The notes under the pieces were generated by a model. It saw only the letters and a list, made by a program, of their open reading frames with translations. It was not told where the DNA came from and did no database searches. 64,000 bases of DNA from Areca catechu (taxonomy: Eukaryota > Streptophyta > Magnoliopsida > Arecales > Arecaceae), in NCBI GenBank assembly GCA_021397845.1, contig CM038047.1:40775210-40839209 (forward strand). The letters are read 5' to 3'. Each line of letters opens with the position of its first letter. Position 1 is the stretch's first letter. Made by a program: the position numbers and the translations under genes. This document shows positions 1-10,009 of the stretch, one piece after another.

Positions 1-270
1 CTTTGCCGACCGGAGTCAGACATTCGAAAGTAGGCTGCCCTAGAGCCTTTGCCGGCCAGAGTCGGACTTTCGGAAGTGGGCTATCCTAGAGTCTTACCGA
101 CCGGAGTCGGACTTTCAAAAATGGGCTGCCCTAGAGTCTTTGCCGACCGGAGTCGACTTTCGGAAGTGGGCTGTCTTAGAGTCTTTGCCGACCGGAGTCG
201 GACTTTCGAAAGTGGGCTGCCCGAGAGCCTTTGCCGACCGAAGTCGGACTTTCGGAAGTGGTTTGTATGA
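1..270 (-). repeat. 46-bp tandem repeats in the 3' part of the first Tat element
   Basis: Six head-to-tail copies of a 45-46 bp unit are visible, each containing a version of CTTTGCCGACCGGAGTC, beginning near 1, 47, 93, 139, 181 and 226. The array runs off the left edge. It lies just beyond the integrase C-terminus of the minus-strand Ty3/gypsy element, so it is probably the 3' untranslated region or the start of the 3' LTR. Reading frames across it are repeat artefacts. Confidence 0.8.
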
Positions 271-330
271 GAAATGTGAACTTCATTGATAATATTTGCG
301 AAGATTGTCTACATTCCATGGACGCGCCAA

Positions 331-2047
331 TTATCGTCCGTCCAAAAATTCCAGCCGATAAGTGCCGGCTCGAACCACCTCGGAAACCCAATACGGTCCT
401 TCCCAATTTGAGGAAAGCTTGCCTTGCTCCGTCGGCCTCGAGATTTTGGCCCTCCGTAAGACCAAATCGCCGAGTCGAAAAGCTCGCGCCTTGACTCGCG
501 AGTTGTAGTACTTTGCCATCTTTTGGCGGCACACCGCCATCTTCATGCTTGCCCGAAGCCTTATCTCCTCAAGTAAGTCCAGGTCAGCCCTTCGTCGCTC
601 GGAGTTGGCTGGCTCAGCATAGCGGTCGATCCGGAGGGATTGGAGAGAAATTTCAATAGGGATGACGGCTTCACTTCCGCAAGTGAGATTGAACGGAGTT
701 TCGCCGATAGATGCTCTGGCAGTCGTCCGATATGCCCATAACACAGAATGGAGTTCTTCCGTCCAAAGTCCCTTTGTTTCATTGAGACGGGTCTTCAACC
801 CATGCAGGACGTCCTGTTGGTGACTTCGGCCTCGCCGTTGCACTATATGTGGCCGACCGAGGTAAGTCGGTGAGAGATTTGGTACTGCTGACAGAAATCT
901 TGGAACTTGGAGTTGTCAAATTGTCTTCCATTGTCAGTGATAATTGTCCGGGAATGCCAAATCGAAAGATGATGTTGTTCCGGATGAAGTTCTCCACTTT
1001 GGGCTCCGTTATCTGCGCTAGTGGTTCGGCTTCCACCCACTTGGTGAAATAGTCGATAGCCACAAGCAAAAATTTTTGTTGTCCGGAGGCCGGGGGAAAG
1101 GGTCCCAGAATATCCATCCCCCACTGTGCAAATGGCCATGGAGCGGTGATCGGAGTCAGCTCACTGGTGGGCCTCCTTTGAATGACGGAGTACCTCTGGC
1201 ATGCATCGCACCTTCGGACGAAGTTCGATGCATCCTTCTGAATGCTTGACCAATAATATCCCTGCTGGATGATCTTGTAAGCCAGGGATCTCCCTCCGAG
1301 GTGGTCGCCACAAATACCTTCATGAACTTCTCTAAGGGCGTAGTCGGTGTCAGCCAGCCCCAAACACTTCAACAGCGGCTGTGAGAATGACCGCTTATAC
1401 AAGGCGCCGTCAAGGATGACGTACTTGGGGGCTGTCAGGTGTATCCGTTTGGCCTCTGCCGAATCATCAGGAAGGGTTCCCTTGGCCAAGAAAGTAAGGA
1501 TTGGGTCAATCCAAGAGGCTTCATGTTCCACCTGATGGATCTCCATCAGCTCTTCGGCAATGCTGGGATGTCGCACATACTCCACAAAGGTTCGGTCGAA
1601 GTCCGCCGGCGGCCGTAGCCAGCCTTGAGAGAGCATCCGCCCGAGAGTTTTGCAGACGAGGTTTGTGGAGAATTTCAAAAACTTGAACCGAGGGATGAGG
1701 CTTTGTACCGGGCTTAAGTACTTTGCCAGGGTCAGATCCCTGGCCTCAAATTTCCCCTTCACTTGGTTGACCACCAGCTGGGAGTCGGAGAAAACTCTGA
1801 GTCGGCCGATGCCCAGTTCGTGGGCGATCCGCATCCCCGCAAGGAGGGCTTCATACTCCACTTGATTATTTGATACCTGAAATAAGAAGTGCAAAGCATA
1901 CTCCAGGTTCTCCCCGTTCGGCTTGACCAGAATCAGTCTAGCTCCGCAGCCCGAAAGGTTGGATGCTCCATCCACATGGAGAGTCCAAGCTGGTTCTGCT
2001 TCATAAACAGCATCCGCTTCGGGTATTTCGGCCATTCGAGGGGACAT
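331..2047 (-). pseudogene. Tat polyprotein C-terminal part: archaeal-type RNase H and integrase (broken)
   Basis: The segment starts with an RVT_3-type RNase H (WTLHVDGASN followed by the FSDSQLVV acidic motif). Next comes the integrase zinc-binding region: the H residues in VHEGICGDH and the Cys pair in CDACQRY. The catalytic core begins at WGMDILGPF, giving the first Asp. The second Asp (ITDNG, near 950) and the Glu region (NGEAEVTNR, near 820) survive but in other frames, so at least two frameshifts lie between 780 and 1000. The C-terminal part (331-843) retains the WAYRTTAR and GDLVLRR segments usual in Tat integrases. The function would be cDNA processing and insertion into host DNA; the frameshifts make this copy inactive. 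Confidence 0.88.
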
Positions 2048-2348
2048 CTCCTACTTCCACGTACACTCTGCAATGAAGTCAGCAATTACCTGGGCCTTCA
2101 AGGCAGATCATGGCTGGAAGGAGATATCGAACTCTCCTAACTTGACGGCCCATTTAGCGAGCGACCGGATGTGTCCGGACTCCGAAGAATCGCCTTGAGA
2201 GGTTGGTCGGTCGGTACCATGATTGGATGTGCTTGGAAGTACGGTCAGAGCCGCTTAGCGATATGACCAAGGAGTATATTAATTTTTGCATCTTGGGGTA
2301 CCTCATTTCGGCATCATGGAGGACTTTGTTGATGTAATAGATGGGATT

Positions 2349-3675
2349 CTACTGTCCGTCCTCTCCGACTCGCACGAGGACGGCGCAGACTGCTTCGTCC
2401 AATACTGAAAGATAGAGGTATAAGGGTTCTCCCTCTGTCGGCTTGGCCAGCAACGGAGGGTTCTTCAAGTACTCCTTCAATGCCTCAAAGGCCGACCGAC
2501 ATTCATCAGTCCAAACAAATCCCTCCGACCGATGCAGGGTCTTGAAGAATGGCAAGGACTTCTCAGCCGACCGGGAGATAAAACGGCTAAGAGAGGCGTT
2601 CCGGCCGGTGAGCTCTTGGACCTTTTTTGTTGGTCGGATGCGCCATCTCCATGATGGCTCTGATCTTGTCAGGATCCACTTCAATTCTCCTCTGTGTAAC
2701 TAGAAAACCAAGAAATTTATCAGAGGTTACTCCAAAAATACATTTCGTGGGGTTCAGCTTCATCCGATGGCGCCTAAGTGCGTCGAAGGATTCTTGCAGG
2801 TCCTTGATGTGGTTAGCCTTACGGAGACTTTTCACTATCATGTTGTCCATGTAAGCCTCCATGTTTTTTCCCAGCTATCCCTCGAATACTCGGTTTATCA
2901 GCCGTTGAAAGGTGGCGCCAGAATTCTTCAAGCCGAAGGGCATCACCCGATAGCAGTACAGGCCTTTGTCAGTAACAAAGGCGGTCTTCTCCTCATCTTC
3001 TGGATGCATCTTTATTTGGTTGTATCCGAAAAAGGCGTCTATAAAGCTGAGAAGCTGATGGCCGGTCGTGGCATCCACTAGCTGATCAATCTTCGATACT
3101 GGAAAGCTGTCCTTTGGACAGGTCTTATTGAGGTCGGTGTAGTCCACACAGATCCTCCATTTCCCATTGGACTTCTTCACCATGACCACATTCGCTAGCC
3201 ATTCAAGGTAATGGACTTCCCTAATAAAGCCGGCATCGCGGAGCTTCTTCACTTCCTCATCAATAGCTTTCTGTCTTTCAGCAGCAAAGCTCCTCTTCTT
3301 CTGTCAGATAGGTCGGTAGGCTGGATCGACCTTGAGTTGGTGAGTAATAACCTCTGACGGTATCCCAGGCATGTCCGACGCCGACCAGGCGAAGACGTCG
3401 GCGTTTCTCCTTGGAAAGCTAATCAGCTCTGCCTTAAGGTTCTCACTGAGAGAGCCTCCAATCTGAAGGACTTTGGTGGGATCGTCCTCTCGGAGTGGGA
3501 CAAATAGAATCTTCTCCCCTGGCTGACCGAGGCTATCGACTTCAGCCCTTAGGTCAAGTTGCTCCACGGCGGAATGGCCTTCAGACTGTTGATTCAAAAT
3601 AGTCAAACACTGCCTGGCCATCCGACGATCTCCCCTCATCACTCCGACCCAGTTCCTGGTTGGGAACTTGGCCAA
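2349..3675 (-). pseudogene. Tat reverse transcriptase and gypsy RNase H (broken)
   Basis: 3304-3675 is the protease-RT spacer. 2875-3252 is the RT palm and fingers (KKSNGKWRICVDYTDLNK, SFIDAFFGYNQI, YCYRVMPFGLKNSGATFQR). A TAG at about 2872-2874 replaces the usual Gln after VFEG. Translation resumes in the same frame into 2587-2862, where the catalytic box reads AYMDN instead of the usual YVDD form, so the second Asp is Asn. Near 2640-2680 a frameshift leads into 2349-2684, the gypsy RNase H start (FVWTDECRSAFEALK). The stretch 2047-2349 is the degraded connector. The stop, frameshift and active-site change each argue for an inactive enzyme. Confidence 0.88.
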
Positions 3676-4298
3676 CAGATGGTAAGTAGAAATACAATAG
3701 CTCTAAATTTGTTAAGGGCCGGCCGACCTAGAATAGCATTGTAAGGTGAGATTGTCTGTACGACCACAAAGTTGATGAGGAGGGTTTTCTGGAAAGGCTC
3801 CATCCCAATTATCACAGGAAGAACTATTTCACCTTTCACTCTGACGAAGTTACCCCCGAAGCCTGTCAGCGGCGCGAGGGATTCCAGCAGCACAGATCCG
3901 GACAAGTTCATTCTCACAAAAGCATCATAGAGTAACACCTCTGTCGAGCTTCCATTATCAACAAGTATTCTCCTTACATCGTAATTGGCAATGACAACCG
4001 ACATGACTACAGGATCATTCTCAAAGACACGATTTTCCAGGAGATCTTCATCAGAAAAGATAATGGTGTTGGAGCCCCGGGACCTTTTAGCAACATCAGT
4101 CCCGTCCTCCCAGCCTCCTCCGGACCGTCGATGCAGCATGCTGACGTCTCCACCAGTTGGTCTTTGATTGGGGAGCTCCACCTTCTCCGGAGGGTTTCTA
4201 GCATTTGATGCTTCTGCTCGGTCCGATGGGGTCGGACATACTTGCGCAGGTACCCCCTCCGGATGAGGTCTTCGATGGCATCCTTCAGCTACAGGCAC
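3639..4298 (-). pseudogene. Tat aspartic protease region
   Basis: The open frame contains VDNGSSTEVLLYDAF, the retroviral-type aspartic protease active site (Asp-x-Gly form, with Asn at the middle position where Thr, Ser or Gly is usual). Downstream PYNAILGRPALNKF matches the conserved ILGRP flap-side motif of plant gypsy proteases. The first ~60 residues are the out-of-frame tail of gag. In the family this domain cuts the polyprotein. It overlaps the gag frame by about 10 bases in a different frame, so a frameshift separates gag from pol in this copy. Confidence 0.82.
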
Positions 4299-5600
4299 TC
4301 CTCAGTACTGTACCCATGGTCTCTGTGGAAGCAGCAGAACTTGTCCTTATTTCTTAGGGCATGAGGGCCCCTCATTGGCCGAGGCCTTTGCAGAAAAGTC
4401 TCGTTCTCGATCTCCATCAAGATCTTCTCTCTTGGCAGGGATAGAGGTGCATAGGTCTCGAACCTTCGGGAAAAGTCCCTGGGCTTCGGACTTCGGTGTT
4501 GGGCCGACCGCCGATTGCCGTTCGGAGGTCGGACTTCGGGAGCTTTGTCGCTCCGCTTCTTCGGGGCTAGCTTTCCTTCGGCTTGGCATCGGCCGGCAGC
4601 TTGTTCTTCCGCCAGGGCGTACTTCTGCACTCTGGCCAGCAATTCACTGTAGCTTGTTGGATGCTTCTTGTCCAGGGAAAAGGTTAGCCTGGACAAGCGG
4701 AGCCCTCGCTTGAAGGCCAACATCGCCACAGCTTCGTTCAGGTCTAGGACTTCAATGGCCGCTGAGTTGAAATGGGCCATGAAATCCCGGAGGGTCTCTC
4801 CCTCCTTTTGCAGCACGAGGAAGAGGCAGTCGGTAGTCCTTGGGGCCCGACTGCAAGTCCTGAAATGAGAAAGAAAAAGGGATTCGAGTTGGGAGAAGGA
4901 ATGGATCGTACATGGTTGGATGGCGGAGAACCACATCCGGGCGGTCTTCTTGAGGGTCGGGAAGGCGATGTAGTAGAGAGCGTCGGAGGCACCTTGGACC
5001 ATCATGTGGGCCTTGTATATGCCCAGATGGTCCATCAGATCGATGGTACCGTCGTAGGGGTCCACCTGTGGGATCTTGAAGTGGCGGGAAATCTTCTCCG
5101 CCAGAATTTTCGCGGAGAATGGGGGACGGGAGTCGTATGCCTGTCCCCCTTCGGCCTTCTACCGGAGGGCAATCTCATTAATGCGCTCCTCCATGCGCAT
5201 AATCTTGCTGCCAAGTCCTTCGGATGTTCGGCGGCAGGCTGACTGCCGGAGGGGATGGACTCGACGTAAGAAGGCGAGGCAGACCTCGCCCTTTTGCCAT
5301 CGGTGCGATCTCCTAAAGACCTCCGGGCTCCGCGGCGGCATGGGAACCATGCTTGGGGATCTCTGGCCATCGACCTCCCATAGCAGCAGTTCGAGGGTTG
5401 GTGTAGGAAGCAGCTGGTAGTTGTTGCCGGTTGTCGACTACTTCCTAGAACCGTTGAACCGCAGCCGTGAGTGTCTCGATGCAGTTCACCAAAGTTTGAA
5501 ATTGCTGCAGCCCCAAATGATAGTAGGCTCTGCAGCAGTGGGGGCGGTGGTAACGAAATCATTCTCTCGAAGGGGCTCCTCGGACCTGGAAGGAGAGGTG
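4289..5600 (-). pseudogene. Tat gag capsid/nucleocapsid (interrupted)
   Basis: The clear part is 4289-5065: VDPYDGTIDLMDHLG opens the capsid homology region; MWFSAIQP, LFLSHF, the FMAHFNSAAIEV helix and LSRLTFSLDKKHPTSYSEL follow in the order seen in Tat gags. A terminal CCFHRDHGYSTEEC knuckle lies at about 4300-4345. The N-terminal part (5065 to about 5600) is a low-complexity leader in shifted frames. The protein would form the virus-like particle. The matching gag in the element at 62-63.7 kb shares the PYDGT, LDKK and HGxxTEEC landmarks, so the two are related but not the same family. Confidence 0.85.
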
Positions 5601-5695
5601 TCTCTCGTGGCAGTGGCATTTGGAGCTTTTCCCTTAGCCTTTTTTTTTTGTTGAAGTGCTGGATTCCTCCTTTTAGAAGAAAGAATGGGCGGCCC

Positions 5696-5714
5696 CCTTC
5701 CTCTAGCGCCAATC
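5696..5714 (-). other. Primer-binding site of the first Tat element
   Basis: Read on the minus strand, ATTGGCGCTAGAGGAAGGG follows directly after the LTR end AACA (5716). The second Tat element has ATTGGCGCGCCAGGTAGGG in the same position and the third ATTGGCGTGCTACGAAGGG. The shared TTGGCG start fits the 3' end of a plant tRNA; I cannot name the tRNA with certainty. Confidence 0.75.
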
Positions 5715-6220
5715 CTGTTGCTGCGTCAACTCCTGGATCGGGAACCGGATGGCTGGATCGGCTGGAGCACTCCTCTCCCGGGCGAACCTACAGAAAAGTC
5801 CCCAAGGGCGCCGGTGGTGTTTCGGCGGGGGACCCTCCGATGCTTAAGTTAACAAGGAGGTTGAAGGCAACATAATGGAGGAACCAAAGGATCCAATAGC
5901 GTAAGGAGAGGGAAGAGTTCTCGTACCTCCAAACGGGGTCCCCCAGGTACCTTATATTGGTGCGGAACAGTCCAAAATCCGTTAGGAAAGAGGTTAAGAA
6001 AAGCCGATCTGCCTCTATGAGAATCTGGAGAGTGGCCACGTGGCGTATAGATACAGCAACACCGTGGAAGTAGTGGAGCAGGGCCGTTGGAATAGAGAAT
6101 CCTGCCATAACAGAAAGATGTTTCTGGAGTACCCTAGATGCTAAGGCTTGCCCGTCGGACGTCGGCCATAAGGCGGTCGGTCGGTCGGGTCAAAGACCGA
6201 ACTCCTGAAGAAGAGTAGCG

Positions 6221-6436
6221 GGCCGGACCCCAGTAGGAGAGGGTCATTTAGACTTCGGCTCCAGTGGGTCAGACCACGGGCAGAGGACAGTGGGCTGAAC
6301 CCCAGCAGGAGAGGGTCGTTCGGACCTCAGCTCCAGTGGGTCGAACCCTGGGCAGAGGACAGTGGGCCGGACCCCAGTAGGAGAGGGTCGTTCGAACCTT
6401 AGCTCCAGTGGGTCGGACCCCTCGTGGTTGGAGCGG
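6221..6436. repeat. 72-bp tandem repeat, three copies, inside the LTR
   Basis: Copies begin at GGCCGGACCCCAGTAGG (6221), its variant at 6293 and again at 6365, an exact 72-bp step. They fall between the putative TATA box and the primer-binding site, so in R/U5 on the minus strand. Confidence 0.85.
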
Positions 6437-6600
6437 CCGGATCAGACCACAAAATTGGACCGATTCTGATGGAGGATGAACCGTCATGGTACAACACCTT
6501 CCAATACTTAAATGACTGTTTATAGCCATTAGGGAGGAAAATATAGCCGTTGGAGCCAAGTTGGAGAAGTTCTGCAGCCCTGAAAACTAGTCGTTACTGT

Positions 6601-6750
6601 TCAAGTGTCGACACTTCACCTCTAGGTGTCGACACTTCATTCTCCAGGTGTCGACACTTCACTTCCAAGTGTCGACACTTCAGCTCCAGGGTGTCGACAC
6701 TTCACTTTTCAAGTATCGACACTTGATCCTCAGGTGTCGATACTTCACTG
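6601..6750. repeat. Seven palindromic GTGTCGACAC repeats spaced 21-22 bp, in U3
   Basis: The 10-bp palindrome GTGTCGACAC occurs at 6605, 6626, 6648, 6669 and 6691, with one-base variants at 6713 (GTATCGACAC) and 6734 (GTGTCGATAC). Spacing is 21, 22, 21, 22, 22 and 21 bp, two helical turns. Some copies extend to the 14-bp palindrome AAGTGTCGACACTT. The array sits about 80-230 bp upstream of the putative LTR TATA box on the minus strand, a position fitting an enhancer or a dimeric-protein binding array. Function is inferred from layout only. Confidence 0.9.
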
Positions 6751-6897
6751 TGCCAGGCTGAAACTTTGCTGAAACTTCTTCAAATTTAAACCTTGAGCCC
6801 TTTCAAGTCTTCCTTATATTCCAAAATCCTTATAACTTGATTTTCCATTAATTTAAGGACATTCTTCAACTAAAAATATGTATTTCTTCATTCAACA

Positions 6898-7850
6898 AAG
6901 TTGAGTACTAAGATCTGAAAAATACACTTAAAATATAATTAGTACTCATATATACTTAAACATTTTGTCAATCATCAAAATCAAGACCAGAGTCAACATT
7001 GATCTTCCAAGGCTTCCATGGGAAGTGCTCGACTTCGGCTGAGATGGACCCATCTGGGGCACCACCTGGCGAAGGAGCGGAGGCGCCGAGCTCAGGCTAA
7101 GGTGGGCTCGACCCTTGGGGAGGCCACCTGGCACACAAGCGATGGAGGCGCGCTTGACTTCGACTGAGGTGGACCCATCTGGGGGTGCCACCTGGCGAAG
7201 GAGAGGGGGCACGCTCGACTTCGACTGAGGTGGACCCATATGGGGTTGCCACCTGGTGAAGGAGCGGAGACGCCGAGCTCAGGTCGAAGTGGGCTCGACC
7301 CTTAGGGAGGCCATCTGGCACTAGAGCTGCAGAGGCACGCTCGACTTCGGCTGAGGTGGACCCATCTGGGGGCGCCACCTGGCGAAGGAGCGAGGCATGC
7401 TCGACTTCGGCTGAGGTGGACCCATCTGAAGGCGCCACCTAGCGAAGGAGCGGAGATGCCGAGCTCAGGCCGAGGTGGGCTCGACCCTTGGAGAGGCCAC
7501 CTGGCACAGGAGCGGTGGAGGTGCGCTCGACTTCGGCTGAGGTCGACCCATATGGGGGCGCCACCTGGTGAAGGAGTGGAGATGCCGAGCCCAGGCCGAG
7601 TGGGCTCGACCCTTGGGGAGGCCACCTGGCACACGAACAGTGAAGGCACGCTCTACTTCGGCTGAGGTGGACCCATCTAGGGGCGCCACCTGGCGAAGGA
7701 ACGGAGGCACCAAGCTCAGGCCGAGGTGGGCTCGACCCTTGGGGAGGCCACCTGGTGGGGGCTCGGAAGGAAACTTGGCATGGCACGGTCTTCCTGCCAG
7801 CTGGATCCGAGGTGTACTCCACGTCACTCCACGTCAGCGATCTTGCCATA
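6898..7850 (-). repeat. LTR fragment with composite 62/125-bp tandem repeats
   Basis: From about 6970 to 7760 two ~62-bp modules alternate, one around CTCGACTTCGGCTGAGGTGG and one around GCCGAGCTCAGGCCGAGG, together giving a ~125-bp higher-order unit. Both carry CCACCTGGC. On the minus strand this reads GCCAGGTGGC, GGGTCCACCT and GCCGAAG in the same order as the 125-bp units in the LTR at 60.5-61.2 kb. I therefore read it as a minus-strand LTR fragment of a family related to the element at the right end. Long open frames here come from the repeats and are not genes. Confidence 0.65.
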
Positions 7851-7859
7851 TCAAGTAGT

Positions 7860-8249
7860 ATTCTATTTTGTAGCCACGATACTTCACTGTCTTTAACCTT
7901 GCTTGTCCTGAGACATTTTTATTTTTCATATCTTTAAATTTTGATATTTTACCTATAATTACATATGTCATTAGATACATATTCCGTTCGTAGTCTTGTT
8001 ATTATTTTGGAGGAATCATTTAAATGCATGTTAATTTTCAAGAGGCAATCTTTAATTTAATGATTTTAATTACTTCATCATATTTGTTCTTTGAGTGACG
8101 TCACTATTTGGTATCTATCTTATATTTGAAAATGTATTTGTCATAAAATGTTTTGAAAATGCTGATAAGCATGATGCTCGACTGTCTTTCACTTTGGATG
8201 CCCAAGACATTATTCTTTTTGATTTTTTTAAAATAAATTTGAAGATTTT
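7860..8249. other. AT-rich segment without a recognisable gene
   Basis: Between the LTR fragment and the Myb-like remnant no coding homology or repeat is evident. It may contain the 5' flank of the Harbinger-type element, but I could not find its terminal inverted repeat here. Confidence 0.4.
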
Positions 8250-9830
8250 TTGTTCCCAGAGATGTCTTTGTATTTGTATACATCATTAGGAAGCCAATTG
8301 TTACAATCAATTATAACATATTCTAAAATGTGTAATGTTTGTGATCATGTAGCTAACTTGTCGAAATCTAAAAAAGATAATCAAGCAGAACATGTAAGAG
8401 TAGGATCATCTCGTAGTAGAGCACCAAATTGGATAGATGCCCTTGATCTGATAATGTTTGCCTTGATGAGGCAAAAAATGATGAAGGTAATTATCATAAT
8501 GGTACATTCTTGCAAGAAATTTGGAAGAAGATGACAAATACTTTCAATGCACAAACAAATAAGTCCACTTATAGAAACCTCAAGAATCAGTTGAAAGTAT
8601 TGAAGAAAACCTTCAACTTGTATTATAACTTAGCAAATAAGTCTGGTTGGGGATGGGACCCTATACTCAAAGTGCCTATATATGGTGATGAACAGATGAG
8701 GGAGGAGATCATCTTGGTGAGTGGTGGATTACTGTTGATATCTTAGGTACCAAGCATTTCATTACATTATAATACTTATTTCTTTATATTTCTAAGAGGT
8801 GAACAAGGAGTATGCTCAGATTAAGGATAAGTCATTTCCTGCATATGATGACATAGACATCCTTTTCTCAAAGAACACGGTCACTGGTAGGCACGGGGAT
8901 ACATCTGCTATTTTAGATGGGGTTTTGGATAATGATACCTCTGACGATGAGGTGGATCGGATCAACTTAGACGACATCAATGTTGGGCAACCATCACAAC
9001 AAAGTGATGGAGTCTCTTACTCAACATCGGTTCTTTTGAACTATTTGACGATGCATCCCCAAATAGCCCAACTACTTGTGCCTCAACCCTATCTACGAAA
9101 TCTTTTTCTGATGCACTCCATCCTCTAGTACTAGAAAGAGGACTAGGTCAAGCTCCATTACTCCTACAGCATGTAGGACTAGGATAAATACTAATACAAC
9201 TGATGCTTTCATAGATTTGGTGGATCAAGGTAGAAAGAGATTAGAAAATATCAATGAAATCCTCAGGAGAGATGAGCTTGCATGTCGTATGATGTATTCT
9301 ATTGATGAGTGTATGCTAAAATTGAAGAGTCTTCCTAGGATTACACATGAATGCATTCTTGCTGTAGGGGAGATTTTTAAGAATGAGACAAATCGGTGAT
9401 TCTTTATGCATTACAAAGGGCCACTATTAAAAACTTGGCTGAAAAAATAAATGGTTGAGTTCTACCGTGTCCCACCTCCAATGGTGGCCCCTTCTGAAAC
9501 TTATGCTCATGTCCTCAATATTTTTATGCCTCCTCCAATGCATGGTATCAATCAAGGTGGCCCACAGGTTTTTATGTCGCCTCCCATGCATGTTGTTAAT
9601 CCAGGTGGGTCTAATACATTCATGGAGTAGTCATTCAAGCCAACCAGTCATGATAGCACTTCTCAGGATAGTAACCTGTCTCTTTATGGTAGTCTTCAAA
9701 CATTCGTGCAAAGTACATATGCACCCCCAATCCATTAAGATGAGTTTTGCAGTCATGGTTGGCCTTAATATATTTTGGTATTCTACGTTTTATGGACTGT
9801 TATGTTGGAAAACATGAGTTTTGTATCTTT
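8250..9830 (+). pseudogene. PIF/Harbinger companion protein, Myb/SANT-like (broken)
   Basis: Four frame-broken segments run in order. SRAPNWIDALDLIMFALM (about 8410-8470), then IWKKMTNTFNAQTNKSTYRN and LKNQLKVLKK, then NLANKSGWGWDPILKVPIYGD (to about 8690), match a Myb/SANT-like domain (Myb_DNA-bind_3 type). Next is KSFPAYDDIDILFSKNTVTGR (about 8830-8890), the usual sequel. A helical segment RKRLENINEILRRDELACRM lies at 9230-9290, and a Pro-Met-rich tail runs to about 9740. In PIF/Harbinger elements this second protein helps move the transposase into the nucleus and onto the ends. Frames change near 8510, 8750 and 9130, with further stops after 9400, so it is a pseudogene. Introns could explain some breaks. 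Confidence 0.75.
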
Positions 9831-10009
9831 AATCTCTATTAAGTCAGATATGTAAATGGTAGCCTAAATTTTGTTATGAATATGAATGGGTCTGTTAAGA
9901 TACTTTCATGTATGTTAATATACTTTTTTATCTATCATTATTGTCTATCAACAAACAATAATACATATGCTTGTATCATTAACTTATTTCATTTTTGAAT
10001 AGATGGATA

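Larger units (their letters stand above)
1..6897 (-). mobile_element. Ty3/gypsy retrotransposon, Tat lineage, decayed, 3' end outside the window
   Basis: From right to left, in minus-strand transcription order, the window shows a 5' LTR, a primer-binding site, gag, aspartic protease, reverse transcriptase, gypsy RNase H, a second archaeal-type RNase H, integrase and a 3' repeat region. The two RNase H domains before integrase, and the gag ending in a C-F-H-R-D-H-G type knuckle, are marks of the plant Tat lineage. Several frameshifts and in-frame stops split the polyprotein, so the copy is not autonomous. The 3' LTR would lie left of base 1, so LTR identity and the target duplication cannot be assessed. 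Confidence 0.9.
5716..6897 (-). repeat. 5' LTR of the first Tat element
   Basis: On the minus strand the segment begins TGTTG (at 6897) and ends CAACA (at 5716), directly followed by the primer-binding site, giving TGTT...AACA termini and about 1182 bp. A TATA-like CTATAAACAG on the minus strand lies near 6520. Upstream of it (U3) are seven palindromic repeats (6601-6750), downstream are three 72-bp repeats (6221-6436). The right boundary is inferred from the terminal inverted nucleotides only, since the partner LTR is outside the window. The phrase CTCCGATGCTTAAGTTA at 5833-5853 recurs in altered form near 16340. Confidence 0.6.

Noticed and set aside
5035..5712. 225-residue minus-strand frame as a separate protein
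   Set aside because: It crosses the primer-binding area and shifted gag leader; the recognisable capsid start lies in another frame.
6601..6750. CRISPR-like short palindromic repeats
   Set aside because: Gaps between palindromes are only about 11 bp and similar to each other, and the setting is a plant LTR, so they are not spacers.
7097..7850. Several overlapping 100-136 residue frames
   Set aside because: All arise from the 62/125-bp tandem repeats and appear on both strands; no conserved domain.
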